64,000 nucleotides of DNA, from contig ML681981.1 in NCBI GenBank assembly GCA_007922195.1, positions 11,291,598 through 11,355,597 of the forward strand, in the 5' to 3' direction. Shown here piece after piece: positions 33,362-46,268 of the stretch. The position numbers and the translations under genes were made by a program. The notes beneath the pieces were generated by a model that saw only the letters and a list, made by a program, of their open reading frames with translations, did not search any database and was not told the DNA's origin. The DNA comes from Podocnemis expansa. Its lineage: Eukaryota; Chordata; Testudines; Podocnemididae. How positions within the stretch are numbered: the first letter of the stretch is position 1; every line of letters starts with the position of its first letter.

Positions 33362-33600
33362 ACTGAGCAGTCAATGAAGATCCACTCAATCAGTCCAGAA
33401 GTCGACACATTAATACCACTCCTCATGAAGAGTAGCACTGAGTTGACGGGACAGCATTTCACTCAATTCAGTGCAGTGGAGACACCCCGGTAAGTAGGAG
33501 CTAGGCAGTCAAAGGGAGGTACACAAGTTAATTTAGGTATCTTATGTATCTTCTTTTGACTGCTGATGAATTCTGTGGCCTGTCTAGACCTGCCCTTATA
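33362..33600. repeat. Unclassified repeat, copy 2
   Basis: Same repeat as 18372-18630, same orientation; shares CACTCAATCAGTCCAGAAGT and AGAGTAGCACTGAG. Lies just before an A13 run near 33661. Confidence 0.5.
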
Positions 33601-33778
33601 CACAAATACAGAAAAGCAGATGAGCTCAGGAAGCCAAATGAAAAACTTTGTACTCTGTTAAAAAAAAAAAAAAATATTTTGAACACCTAACCATGGGAAA
33701 CTTTTGACTTTCACTGGAGAACTCAAATACTTGTATTTTCTTGTACATTTTACATGAAGAAGAATGTGGCCAACTTAC

Positions 33779-33888
33779 ATAAAATCCACTTGAAGTTCTT
33801 CATTCCAGCATGGGTGAGATCCATCTCCAGTGCTAGTCTGATAAACTGTGTGCTGGAAAGAAACTTCTACAAATGGATGCACAGTCAC
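33779..33888 (-). CDS. CC2D2B: CC2D2-family gene, exon 9, C2 domain
   Basis: 110-nt exon, phase 0 in and 2 out, acceptor GTTTTAG and donor [26 protein letters not shown] and [13 protein letters not shown] match the C2 core 'PFVEVSFQ.T......G..P.WNEEL' of CC2D2 proteins. Confidence 0.92.
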
Positions 33889-33956
33889 CTAAAACATGAA
33901 AGTCACATCCTTTATTAGATTTTAACAGTGCTCTTTTATCTTACTTTCACATCATC

Positions 33957-34308
33957 TTATAAAATCATAAAAATGTAGGAACCTTAAGAGGTCATCAAGT
34001 CCAGCCCCCTGTGCTGAAGCAGGACCAAGTAAACCTAGACTATCCACGAGAGATGTTTATCTAACTTGTACTTAAAAACCCCCAGTGATGAGGATTCCAT
34101 AGCCTCTCCTAGCAGCCTATTCTAGAGTTAACTACTCTTATAAAGTTTTTCCTACTATCTAACCTAAATGTTTCTTGAAGCAGATTAAGCCAATAACTTC
34201 TTGACCTATCTTCAGTTGACAGAGAGACCAACTTTATAACATCTCTTACCATATTTGCAGACTGTTTTCAAAACTCCCTATCAGTAAGTCTTCTTTCTTC
34301 AAGACTAA
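33957..34308 (-). mobile_element. CR1 LINE 3' part, interrupted
   Basis: Minus-strand CR1 end: AAAATCATAAAAATGTAGGA ... GGTCATCAAGTCCAGCCCCC ... and CATAGCCTCTCCTAGCAGCC. It resumes at about 34968 (CATGGCCCTGTTTTTACACT ... TTGTTGCTCTCCGGCTTCTC) up to about 35350 after an insertion. Old and non-coding. Confidence 0.75.
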
Positions 34309-34959
34309 GGACATGTCTAAACTGGGGTGAGTTTAAAGTTGATGTTGAGATGCCAAATTACTAAAATTGGAGGAGCATGATCACACCGCACTCCTTGTGC
34401 TGGGTTCTTGCACCCCCATTGCTTGCTGTTAGGATGAATTTAAAAGTATTGTACTGTGGGTAGGCATTCCACAGTGCAATGAAATGCTGTGGCTTGTGAG
34501 AAATCTGCATCACTGGAGGACAGCTATGTGCCACCCCCCTGCCAAACAAAGTTATCGTGCTGCCTTTATCTGCTGCATGCATGGACCCTGTTCAACTTCA
34601 CAGTATTATTAACTGCATTTCAAACACATCCTGGCTTATTCTACTGTATTTCCAGCAGCACAGTAAGATCAGCAGTACAGGGAAGGAGCTATTTGCTGAT
34701 GATGTGGCCAAGGTGCAGCAGACCAAAAAAGACCAGGAAAAGATAGAGTTGCAAGAACAGAAAATTCTGGGATAGATCCTGGAGGCCAGTAACATCACAT
34801 TAAACTGCTCTCTGTCTAAACTGATGTTAAATCATATTATTAACACTGACCAGAATGCTATGCCTCCCATGGGGGTGGTGCTACAACACCCACTTACGGT
34901 AGCAGTTAGCTCAACTTGAAAGTCACGTGAGCATAGACCTAGGCTGTAGAGGATTGAAC
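34309..34959. mobile_element. DNA-transposon-like insertion in CR1
   Basis: 651 bp separating two adjoining parts of one CR1. Flanking 8-mers AAGACTAA (34301-34308) and AAGCCTAA (34960-34967) agree at 7 of 8. Starts GGACATGTCTAAACTGG; the right end contains GAGCATAGACCTAGGC, weakly complementary. Probably hAT; ends not certain. Confidence 0.55.
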
Positions 34960-34967
34960 AAGCCTAA

Positions 34968-35350
34968 GCATGGCCCTGTTTTTACACTTTTCTAATGGGT
35001 CAGGTATTATACACCTTTTCTCATTTTTGTTGCTCTCCGGCTTCTCTCCATTTCATGGAGTCTTTCATGAAATGTCGCACCCAGAATTGGATACAACACT
35101 CCAATGGAGGCCTCATGGAAAGGCTGAGGAAAGCAAATAGTTATCTCCTGCGTCTTTACATTGCTCACATTCAATCTGTGGTCCACGATAACACACAAAT
35201 TCTTTTCAGCAGTACTACCCATTAGCCAGTTATTTCCCCATGATGTTGTTGTGTATTTGATTTTTGTTTCCTAAGTGTAATACTTAGCACTTGTGTTGAA
35301 TTTCATCTTTTTGATTTCATATTTTAAAGCATATGTCTTGACACCAATGC
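34968..35350 (-). mobile_element. CR1 LINE, upstream part of the interrupted copy
   Basis: Continuation of the CR1 at 33957-34308, including GTCGCACCCAGAATTGGATA and TACAACACTCCAATGGAGGC, phrases of CR1 3' regions read on the minus strand. Confidence 0.65.
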
Positions 35351-35359
35351 TATATATGA

Positions 35360-36235
35360 GTTTGTCAAGACCAGATTTTTATTGATAAAATATTGATAAA
35401 CATTGATGTCACCTTAAAACCACAAACCAATGAAAAAATTTCTATCAATAATAGAAATTTACAGGCAAGCAAAGTGAGCAACATGCTGCTTGAAAACTTA
35501 GGAGTTTTATTTAAGGATACTTAAATTATATATTTTATTGTACATTTTGTATACAAGATTGTATATTTTGACAGTAGATGTTAATGTGCTTTAACAATTT
35601 AACATTTTGAATCTCAGCGTATACTGTCATGTAATATTTATTGTCTGACTTCTTCATACTTTCACCAAAAATTGTTAAAATTTAAATGGAGGAATAATAA
35701 TTAAAACACAATTTACAGAAATGTGAAAGTGTTAAATTAATAAAAATAGAAAAATACATAAATAAAAGCATTATCAATCAAAATTACAAAGGAATTGAAT
35801 ATTGTAAAGCCTAGCTATATAGCACATAGAAGCTAGGATGACAGCAAAAAGGAAGATAGTGAATACCTGCAAGGCAAATAGCAACTAGGAAGATTTTATT
35901 CATTAAAACCCAGTTCAGCTCCCTCCTGAATAACACACAGAAATTAACTACCTTGTTTACTCAGTACTTTACTGACTGATAAATGATATATCTGGGTCAA
36001 GTGGTATTTATTTTTAGATACCAGTTGTTCAGTACATATAACGATACCCTCATGAAAAGTAACCATTATCGCTAGAATTTATATGAAGATATGATTTCAA
36101 CTTTTATGATATATTAACATGTAGCAGTTATTAGGTTCCACAAGACAAAGTCTCCTGAATGAGTTTAATTTTCATTGCTTTCTAAGTTTTCTGAAAATTA
36201 ATTTTATTTATATCAAATTTAGTGTCACTAGTATA
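35360..36235. other. AT-rich intron sequence
   Basis: Very AT-rich, no exon, repeat terminus or RNA gene recognised. Confidence 0.45.
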
Positions 36236-36237
36236 CA

Positions 36238-37275
36238 TCAGTGGGATCCAGCCTGTGGCCCTAGAAGCTCTGGACTGTGGCCCTGAATGGTAAGTGTTAA
36301 GAAGAAAATACGTATTTTATTCTTAATAGGAAATGTATTCTCTGAGTACCACCCTACAACTTTTACACTGTAGTGTTTGAATTGACCCCCTTATAACAGT
36401 GAGGCAGCAGGGGGCACTCAGAACTCTTCCCTGCTGTACATGCTGAGCAGTTCCCGTGCCAGCCACCAGCTGCATCGTAAGAAAGGAGCAGCTGTGGCTA
36501 TGCCACTGCCTGCTTTCCTGCTAGACTTTGGGAGCCCCAAGGAGGAGAGCAGGATAAGAATTCAAGTGGCATTGCCTGAGTCTAGGGGAGCACTTAGCAA
36601 AGGAAGGCTCTCCTTCCCCTTTCTTTCCCATACACAGTCACCCAAGCCAGCCCGAAAGAAAAAAAAAAAAAAAAAAGAATTTGAGAACCAATAGCAATCA
36701 TTTTCTAATTGTTCACTTTATCTTCGCATAGATTAGAGCAGCCTGAGGACTGATACAGCATGTGGCTGGTGGCTATAGTACTCAAGTGCTGTGGTTCTCA
36801 AATTGGGGGTACATATCCCTGGCAGAGGGCCAGATGGATCACAAGGTGGGCATCAAGAAGTGGAGACTGCTGCAGGTGACAGGCCCAGTACTGCTGGCAA
36901 AGTAGGTGACTGAGCCAGTCTAGCTCCATGCTGAAGGCAGAAGCAACTGCTCCTGCCACACTCTTCCTGCAGCAGCGGCAGCCCCATGACACCATCAGGT
37001 AAATTTTCCACACTGTTACTGTCCCTGTACTGCTGCTGCAGTTGTTCCTGCTTCTGCTTTCTGAGCTGCTGCTGGTGCTCACTCGTCCCCGCATTGCTGT
37101 TGCTGCCACTCCCCACTTCCCATGGTGTGCCCCCCCCTTTTTTCCCCCTCAAAGCCTCCTCCTTTCAGATGGGGGAAAGAGCACCAAGATTTGGGCAAAG
37201 GACGGGAAAAGTTGGTATGCAAAAATCTGGGGGGGGGGACACTTCCATTTAAAAAGTTTGAGACTCATTGTGACT
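36238..37275. repeat. Two adjacent decayed hAT-like repeats
   Basis: 36238-36690 begins CAGTGGGATCCAGCCTGTGG and ends TTTGAGAACCAATAG. 36787-37275 begins CTGTGGTTCTCAAATTGGGG and ends AAAGTTTGAGACTCATTG. Both ends resemble CAGTGGTTCTCAA-type hAT termini, but I could not find matching target duplications. Confidence 0.4.
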
Positions 37276-37960
37276 CACTGCCCAAATGCACTCCCAAACA
37301 ATAGAGACAGCACAGTGCACTCTGACCACTGTTCTTCCCAACCCCACAATACTCCTTTCTAACCCTGACATATACATGCGAGAGGGCCAGTTGGAAAGAA
37401 GGCAAAGAAGCCAACTATGACTTAAACCATGTTAGGGAAATCCCTAGCATGGTACCTGTAGGTGGTTTCTGCTCTGTTTAGCCTGAACAGAACAGAAAAG
37501 AGAGCAAAAATTGATTGTGACCCTTGATCTTTTTGAAATAATCCTTAGTTCTCAGGCTAAAAAGTTGGAAACCTGTGCAGTCAAAAATCAGAAAATACAA
37601 TTTTGAGATGTTACCATAAAAATACATATTTAACTATAATAATGAAATTGAAATTCCTCAAAATACCAGAGTTGCTGACTATGATGGAACAAAAAGTTGA
37701 AGGTCTATTTTCAAGAACAAATTCTTAAATGTCAAGGGGAATTTTATTCCAAATAAATATATTGTTGAGGGACTATTTAATAAGTATCTACACAGCAGAC
37801 GAAGCTACAGCAAAGAATGTAAAATTTTGCCCTTTTACTCATTGTCAAAATACTGTTTGAAGCCTTTGCCATGACTTTAAAACAATATAAAATGATTCAC
37901 TCTGTGTGTTTGCGATGAACTGGGGGGTGTTCAGTTGTTTGAGAAGTGTAGGTTATTTAC

Positions 37961-38063
37961 CTCATTTAAAGGATCCGATGTGTATGATGACTTGCCTGAT
38001 TGTAGCTGTCTACTCCGGGACATCCGATTAATTGCATATGCTGGTGAATGAATACCTGCTGGT
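37961..38063 (-). CDS. CC2D2B: CC2D2-family gene, exon 8
   Basis: 103-nt exon, phase 2 in and 0 out, acceptor ATATCTGAAG and donor GTAAAT. It encodes a serine-rich linker inside the C2 region (PAGIHSPAYAINRMSRSRQL, then SGKSSYTSDPLNE). The intron before it is 10.3 kb and holds DIRS C. Confidence 0.82.
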
Positions 38064-41000
38064 CTTCAGATATAAAACACAAGTGACACACACATTTCAA
38101 CCAGCTTTTTTTTTTTTTTTTTTTTACCTACACTGCAATGGCTTATATTAGTTCACTATTTACGGATGTTACAGCTAATTGATTTACTGTTTAAAGATGC
38201 TATGCATACTTAAAAAACATCTAAGAAAATCAGTAATACAAATCAAAACATAAATCCATAAAATGAAGACATGTCTAATACCAGTCCAAATCCCACTGAT
38301 GATGTTTCATTTTTGACATATTACGTAAACCTCCAGGTGCTGCTACTGAACTGGTATACCTCTGGTATACCTAATCCATAGGGATGCTTCAGATTTTGGT
38401 GGGGATGGCAAGTTTAACTATGATTTGACAGGCTATTTAGGTACCTGAAAGCTCTAGGGGATTTTTTTTTCCGCAGATAATTTAAAAATTAGCTGCCAGG
38501 AAAACTGTATCTAATTTCTATATAAAGAAAGACAGATATATACAAACACCATATTTTAAGTTATATGTAAGTTTAAAATAATCAGCAGATAATACAGTAA
38601 GATACTCCTAATACCAAGCCTGAAGGTCCCAGTTTTGGAACTTTACCACAGAGATCAGAAACACAAGTTTGATACTTTGTATACTATTTTTAGGAAAGAT
38701 AAATAAAATCTGTTTACATCTGTTTCAAATCTGCTTTCTTTCTCTAACAAACACACTGTGTACTCCATTGTAGTTATTTTTTAAAATTCCATTAAAATGC
38801 ACTTACTTAATTTTAACATACATGATTAAGGGTTTTTTTTAATTAAGAAAAGGAATCCATTTTTCCAATTATTTTGATATTCGTTTACCCATAACAATAA
38901 CGTATGTGACTCTCTTAACATTAGACTACCTCATTACTATTAATATCAAATTTGGAACCACATTCATTTTTGTATAAATTCTAAGTTATTTTACAGATAC
39001 AATTAAAATATAATTTGAAAATAAGCATCCTTCATCTGCACAGTGTCTAAAGTTGTGTGTTTAGTTAATTTTTTTTAAAATGCCCGGCACGGCTAATGTA
39101 AAAACAACCTAAATTTATATTCTAGAAGGATATTACTATTTGATTGTACCACTTTAAATAAAGAATGGCAAAGCAGAATTTGGTGATAAAATTAATGATA
39201 ACTTTTCCAGTCAGAATAAGTTAGACCTTTTAGAACTCATTACTCAAAGAATTAAATGTAAGCCTAGGAAAGAAATAAAATTATGAAACATACAGACCAG
39301 TCAAAAAACTCAGATAACAATACTGTAATCCTCAACAAATTCTGAAAGAATAAAACTACAAAAAATTTATGCGCATTACACATTCCCACAAGTACCAAGT
39401 TGTAACAACAGTAAAAATAATACAAGTATATGACAGTGTGTGTTTTGAGGGGTATGTGTGAGGGAGACTCTGGGTGCATGTGTGTGCGAGTGAGAGAAAG
39501 CGTGTGTGTGTGTTGAGTGTTAAGGGAGTGTGTGTGTGAGACTGTGTGTGTGTGCTGAGTGTTTAGGAAGTATGTGTGTGAGACTGTGTGCGTGTGAGTG
39601 TGTCAGAACGTTGTCTGTCTCTAAGTCAAGCACCAAGGAGTCAAAGTTTGTCTGTACAGAACCAGTCACAGCTCCCACTCCTGAGCCACAGCTACCAACA
39701 CAGATAGGCCCTAATTACCTGTCCTCCATCCCACCTCAGTGAATAACCACTCAGGTGGCCACTTCTAGCATTGTGCAAGCTCCTGAAATGCCATGCCAGC
39801 CCTGGATCAGCTTCCAAAAAAGGGGAAACTGCCGTGGTGGCAGCAGCATAAGCTGGGCAGACAGAGAACAGTGGCTGCTTGCTGGGCACCCAGCTCTAGG
39901 AGGGGTAGCTACGGGAGGAGTCAGACAAATTTTGGGGAGGTTATAGCTTTTGCAAGCACACCCTACCTAGCATCAATGCTGTCTGTAAAACTATAATGAG
40001 GTATGAAACTGGGGGGAGAGGAGGGAAGGAAAGAAAAAAAGAGGCAAGTGCTCCCTCCTCCTTTTCTAAAAAGGCATCCCTGCTGGTCTGCCTCTCCACT
40101 CCAGTTCTGCTTCCAGAAGCATAATTATCCCTGCGATTGTTATAATCCATTTATAATAATGATTTTGATAACATGTTAAATTTCATGCAGTTTTTAGGCA
40201 AAATAAACTTCAGTCCAAAGGACCTCCTCACCATTTGGCATCTTTTGATCTTCTATTTATGATCAGCTGTTGAGGCTCTCTTTATAAGGGACACAATTTT
40301 TACACTTTAGCTCCTAGATGGACTTTCACTTCTCATTGATTGAAATTTTCATAAATTATTTTTGGGTATATTACACTATTGCTGACTGTCTTTCATGTTC
40401 TAGTTCTGTTTTATTTCCACACTAATCTCAAAACCATAGTGAGCTTCTTTGTTATGTTTGGGGTACTGTGATATGCATATGGATGAAATAATGAACAATC
40501 CAGCCTGAAGTTAATTAGTGTTAGTAATTATTATTCGCATTCCAGGAGAGAAGCAGTCTATCCATTATTCAAAACACTGTCCAATTGCTTGAAAGTTACA
40601 GCATGTAGTTTTGTAATGTTAATTATTTGCATAGCATGTCTGGAATGATACACTCACTTTTAGATGCACACTCTCTCAAGGCATTTACTTTTTCTTTGTT
40701 TCTCAATAAACCAGGGCTCAGAACTGCACAGGAATTTGATTGGATTTGGCAACCCTTATGATAGACATTTGTACTCTCACAAACTCTTCCTAAATGTTTA
40801 TACACTGAGTTAGTGTTTCACCATATAGATGAACTCCAAATAAATGAAAGGATTGCACACTTTGTTACTACTTCCATTTCCCCCTCACCACTGACAAGCT
40901 CCCCCTGGGCCGCCTTCTCATCACTGCTCTCTATTCCAGGAACTCAATGCAACCCTGCTTCCAACACTCTTCTCTAGGAGGCCCTGATATCCTCTCTTAT

Positions 41001-41328
41001 TCTTCTATCATTGTCCATCATTCTTTCCCCAGGCCAGGGAATCCCTCCCCCCCATTCCAATTTCTTATTTCTCATTTAGAAATACAGATAAACAGATATG
41101 CCATCATATGGCGTGTCAAAGCTTTGCTTAGCCAGAAAGTAGAATGAAGAGTAAATGTTGTCTTCATGCATTGAGTTAACAGTGCAACTCATGAGCTTCT
41201 CCTACTTTACTGAATAATAAGGTACTAGTATAATGATAGCATGCTTAACCATACAAATGAAGAATAATGTATTACTTCAAATGTATGTTCCTGTAAATAC
41301 TTTCATTTCCTACTTTTTGCCCAAGTAT
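38064..41328. other. Intron 7-8, unassigned part
   Basis: Mostly AT-rich. Notable items: T20 run near 38107-38126, and a TG/GA-rich microsatellite 39436-39602 (GTGTGTGTG with GAGA interruptions). No exon recognised; short ORFs around 39530-39996 are low-complexity. Confidence 0.45.
39436..39602. repeat. TG-rich microsatellite
   Basis: Interrupted (TG)n/(GTGTGA)n with two imperfect copies of the unit GTGTGTGAGACTGTGTG. Confidence 0.8.
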
Positions 41329-41652
41329 AGAATCATAGAATCATAGGGTTGGAAGGGACCTCATAGGTCATCTAGTCCAACCCCCTGCCAGAGGCAGGAC
41401 CACTCCCACTTAAACCATCCCAGTCAGGGTTTTGTCTAGCCGGGCCTTAAACACCTCCAAAGACGGAGACTCCACCACCTCCCTCAGCAGCTCATTCCAA
41501 GACTTCACCACTCTCCTAGTAAAAAAGTTTTTTCTAATATCCAGCCTAGACCTCCCTAACCGCAACTTGAGACCATTGCTCCTCGTTCTGTCCTCCGTTA
41601 CTACCGAGAACAGTCGAGCTCCATCTTCCTTAGAGCATCCCTTCAAGTAGTA
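41329..41652 (-). mobile_element. CR1 LINE 3' end
   Basis: Well preserved. The minus-strand frame 41410-41646 encodes the C-terminus of CR1 ORF2 (KNFFTRRVVKSWNELLREVV, then SLEVFKARLDKTL). It ends at the 8-bp-type CR1 tail, seen on the plus strand as AGAATCATAGAATCATAGGG at 41330. Confidence 0.9.
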
Positions 41653-42780
41653 TGTTAACTTTAATGAAAATATTTCCCATTTTCAGCAGCTATTACACCC
41701 AGGTTGGTGTGTTAAAATGTGTTTATTTAGATTAATATTTGTGCTAGCTATAAGAAATGGTGCTCATGCAATATAAATGTACAGATAGCTAGAGCCCTGC
41801 AAATCTGTGGATATTCATGGACCATGTCTGCAAATTGGAGATGGATGATACAAATTTTGTATTCAGGCAGGGCTCTACAGATAGCAACTATTTTTGTTTG
41901 CTGTATTTTAAAACTTAAAAAAGGTTTTAAATTTTAGTTACTATTTGAAAACAATATTCTTTTCAGAGCAAGCCTCACTTAATTTTCCAATCTTCCTAAA
42001 AGAATATTTCCAAAACTTAAATGAGTAACTACATAAAGCAGTAAAAGAAAATACTAAGTGGGTAAAGACAACATACTCCATTCTTTTAAGATATAGCTAA
42101 AGCAGTCATTTGAGCAGTCATAAAAAAATACTACATTCTAGGAGATTTACTAAACTGATCTTCACTGTAGTGACAAAATTTTAAATAAGCTATTAATCTC
42201 AGAGAATGCATATGGGTCAAAAGTTGCATTATGAGCAACACAATATACTTTTTTTAACAAATAAAGTTGGCTAACAAATTATGGTCTTTAATTTAATAAT
42301 AGTGTCTAATTAAGCATGTCAGATACAGTATGATGTCCCACATAGCTGACTTTTTTCCTTTCTGTATTATATCTAACAACTCATAATGTGACACAGACAA
42401 GTAGTTCAATCCTAGTTAAGAAGCATCCAAAAATGAGCTGGATATATCAGAAGCCAGTCAGTTAAAAGAAGTCATATCATACTTCCCAGCCTATGAGTTG
42501 AAGGGACAGCATTCTACCAGGTCCCAACCTTGGAGTGCAAAAAAGAGAGTGCGCTACTTGTGTGGAATTCTTCCGGCATAAACTCCTCTGCAGGACTGCA
42601 CATCCATACACACTTTGGGAGCCGGACTTGAGACACTGCCATGCAAATGGCACAGCATTCTGTCCCAAATCTGGGAAACTTTTTGGGCAAGTCAGAGCTG
42701 ATCAAAAGGTGGCTTTATGTCATCCTTCAAAGCATTTGGTCTGACCTGCTATGTCAAATCCTATATTCTTGATCAGACTG
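41653..42780. other. Intron sequence between CR1 and DIRS C
   Basis: AT-rich, no exon or repeat recognised; short ORFs near 42480-42745 have no recognisable features. Confidence 0.45.
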
Positions 42781-43166
42781 AAGAGAAAAGGGACAGTTAC
42801 TTACCTGTAACTTCTGTTCTTCGAGAGGCGCTGCTCACATCCATTCGCCTTGGGTGCGCATGCACCGATGTGTCTAGCTGCCAGAAAGCTTTTGCCCTTA
42901 GTCTGACCTCCCAGGGCAGCAGCGGCGCCCCCTAGCATGGCGAGCGACCCCCCCTTACTAGCTGCTGCTGCTCTGCCTCTCCCCTCAGTCCCTTCTTTCC
43001 AGTAACTCAGAAATGGGGACAGAGGGCGGGTGTGGAATGGATGTGAGCAGCACCTCTCAAAGAACAGAAGTTACAGGTAAGTAACGGTCCCTTTTCTTCT
43101 TCAAGCAGCTGCTCACATGCATTCCCTTGGGTGAATAGCAAGCCTTACCTTGGATGGCGGGCAGAG

Positions 43167-44171
43167 TTATGATCTGCTGGTGCGGAGGACGGCTTCGCCA
43201 AACGCCGCGTTGCCTCTCGCCTGTTGCACCAGGGCATAGTGGGAGGTGAAAGTATGGACCGAAGCCCAAGTTGCTGCCCAGCAAATATCCTGGATGGGGA
43301 TATGGGCTAAGAAAGCTGCTGACGCTGCCTGAGCTCTAGTCGAGTGCGCCTTAACAGGCCCCGGAGGTGGGATCCCAGTGATTTGGTAGCATTCCCTTAT
43401 GCAGGCCACAATCCAGGATGAGATCATCTGCGAAGTCACCAGGTTGCCCTTGAGCCTCTCTGCTGCATCTACAAACAACTGCATCAATTTGCGGAAAGGT
43501 TTCGTCCTCTCGAAGTAAAAGGCCAAAGCCCTGCGAACATCCAGGGAGTGCCACTGTCTCTGTTCCTCCAAAGCATGCAGCTTGGGAAAAAACACCAGCA
43601 GAAATATGTCCTGGTTCAAGTGGAAATCAGATACCACCTTCGGAAGGAAGGCCGGGTGCGGTCGAAGGCGCACCTTGTCCTTGAAGAACACCGTGTACTA
43701 CGGCTCAGATGAGAGGGCCCTGAGTTTCAATACCCTCCTGCCTGACATGATGGCCACCAGGAAGGCTACCTTCTGTGAAAGGATGGTGAGGGGGCACGTG
43801 GCCATAGATTCGAAGGGCAGGCCGGAGAACACGCGGACGACTAAGTTGAGGTTCCACTGAGGGGTGGGAGCTCTTGCTCTTGGGAGCACTCTGTCCAGCC
43901 CTCTTAGGAAGCGCACTGCCATGGGGTGTGAAAAGACTTGGCCTCACTCCAAGGGCCAGTGGAAGGCGGAGATGGCTGCTAGATGTACCCTCAATGAGGA
44001 AGGGGTCAGGCCTTGGTGGCTCAGGGAGCAAAGGTAGTCCAGAATGACTTGGATGGATGCCCCTAGCAGATCCACTGCTTTCCCCCAGGTCCATCCCACA
44101 AACTGCTTCCACTTTGCTTCGTAGGTGTGTTGAGTGGATCGTTTCCAGCTACCCAGCAGGATATGTCTCAT
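43167..44171 (-). pseudogene. DIRS C, tyrosine recombinase
   Basis: Recombinase in the -1 frame relative to pol, broken by stops at about 43930 and 43695. MRHILLGSWKRSTQHTYEAK is the N-terminal part; SGRRVLKLRAL carries the first Arg; AHSTRAQAASAAF the His and second Arg; HTFTSHYALVQQA the Tyr. All four catalytic residues are present. Confidence 0.88.
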
Positions 44172-44200
44172 GTCCTCCGAGCAGGCCAGCTCCTCTGCAT

Positions 44201-45000
44201 TCAGCCACGGAGCTTCCAGGTGGTCAGGTGGAGCAAAGCCAGGTTCAGATGGAGGCGGTGCCCCTTGTCCTGCAACAGCAAGTCAGGACTGTGGGGGAGC
44301 TCGCACGGCAGGGCAACCAAGAGGTGAAGCCAGTGCTGGCAAGGCCATGCCAGGGCGATGAGAATGACTTTCGCCCTGTCCCTCTTCACCTTCAGGAGGA
44401 CTCTGTGCAGAAGTGGAAACGGAGGGAAGGCGTACAGGAGACCGCTCAACCAGTCCAGCAGGAGCGCGTCCGGGAGGGAGCTCTGATCCAGGGCCTTGCA
44501 GGAAGAGAACAGCTGGCACTTCCTGTTCTCCTGAGTCGCGAAAAGGTCCACTCAGGGAAGACCCCAGTCACGGAAAATGGACCGCGCCACCTCGGGGTGA
44601 AGGGACCACTCGTGTTGCGAATAAAAGTACCTGCTCAGGCGATCTGCCTGGCTGTTCCTCGCTCCCAGGAGGTGAGAGGCAACTAAGTGGAAACTGTGCC
44701 TTATCGCCAAGTCCCAGGGGCGAGTCACTTCTCGACACAGGGCTGAGGAACGGGTGCCCCCTTGATGGTTCATGTAGTGAATGGCAGTCGTGTTGTCTGT
44801 AAGCACATGCACGAAGCAGCCGTGCACATCATCCTTGAAGATCGCACAGACGAGCCTTATTTCCCGCAGCTCTTTTATGCTGATGTGGAGGGGAACCTCC
44901 CCCAGTGCCCAAGTCCCCTGGGTGCTGGGGCCAGAACTCAGATGGGCCTCCCACCCTATATCGGAGGCGTCCAATATCAGCAATACCGAGGTGGTTGCTG
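44201..45000 (-). pseudogene. DIRS C, RNase H and pol end
   Basis: Same frame as RT: LILDASDIGWEAHLSS, LHISIKELREIRLVCAIFKD, VLTDNTTAIHYMNHQGG, SQADRLSRYFYSQHEWSLHP. Continues in 44201-44551 (AFPPFPLLHRVLLKVKRDRA) and stops after TTWKLRG, at the position matching LHG-stop in A and B. Confidence 0.88.
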
Positions 45001-45889
45001 AGCTGAAGGGGATTCCTTCCATCACCACCTCTAGGTTCCTCCACCATGCTAACTCTTGAAGCACCCGCCTTGGTACCCGCACCACTTTGTCCCAATGGTG
45101 CCTGCTGGGGCGAAAGGCTGATCGGAGCCACAGCTGCAGCAGTCGAAGGTGGAGGCGGGCGAGGCAGACCACCGGCGTAGCTGCTACCATGTGTCCTAGA
45201 AGCTTCATGCACTGTCTGGGTGTGGTGGTGGGGACCCTTTTGAGGGTGGCAATGGCGTCGGCTATGGCAGTGAACCTGGACGGTGGCAGGGAGACCTTGG
45301 CCTGGACAGAATCCAGGGACGCCCCGATGAATTCTATCCTTTGAACGGGAGACAGCACTGACTTCTGTTCGTTTATTACCAAAGCTAGGCGGTGGCACAG
45401 AGCACGGGTCGTGTGGATAGCTGCCTGCAACTGGCTCTTTGTCCTCCCTCTGAGAAGCCAGTCATCCAAGTAAGGAAAAACCTGGACCCCTCTTCTTCGC
45501 AGGGCAGCTGCCACTACCGCCATGCATTTTGTGAATACTTTTGGGGCCAGCGCCAAACCGAATGGGAGGACCGTGAACTGGAAATGTCAGGAGCTGCTGG
45601 TGAACCTCAGGAACTTCCTGTGACCGGGTATGATCGACACATGGAAATAGGCATCCTGCAAGTCGAGGGCAGCGAACCAATCCCCGGGGTCTATTGAAGG
45701 GATAATGTGGTTGAGGGTGACCATCCGAAACTTTAGCTTTTTGAGGAATCCGTTTAGGCCACGAAGGTCCAGAATGGGGCAGAGGCCTCCCTTTGCTTTG
45801 GGAATCAGAAAATAGTGGGAGTAAAACCCTTTCCCTTTCTCCCTTCTTGGGACTGGCTCTATGGCGCCAAGCCTCAGAAGCCTGCCCAC
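45000..45889 (-). pseudogene. DIRS C, reverse transcriptase
   Basis: Two frame-compatible ORFs separated by a stop near 45587. The first has GFYSHYFLIPKAKGGLCPIL and AALDLQDAYFHVSIIPGHRK; the second (from 45556) has VFTKCMAVVAAALRRRGVQV, FPYLDDWLLRG and RIEFIGASLD. Catalytic YLDD intact. Confidence 0.88.
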
Positions 45890-46268
45890 CTCCTCGTTCA
45901 GGAGCTGCTCGTGTACCGCGTCCCGCGAGAGGGACTGGGGGGTGGGAGGGCGTCTGCAAGGCTCTGCACAGAACTGCAGGGTGTAACCGTGAAGAACAGT
46001 CTGCAGAACCCACTGGTCTGTTGTGATTGAGGCCCCACTCGCGGAAGAAGAATGAGAGCCAGTTGCGAAAGGGGGTAACGGGGGAGGTGGATCACTGTGC
46101 TCGGGACTTATGTCAAAAATGCCTCCACTGGCTGCCAGGAGGGCGCCTAGTTGGTTGTGTAAATCTAGATGGGGAGCCGGCTCAACGGGCCTGTGTGGGT
46201 CTCACCCTTTCCCTGTCCCCAGGCCTGGAGCGGGGGCAGAAAAACTGGCGTGGCTGGAAGGGCTGACC

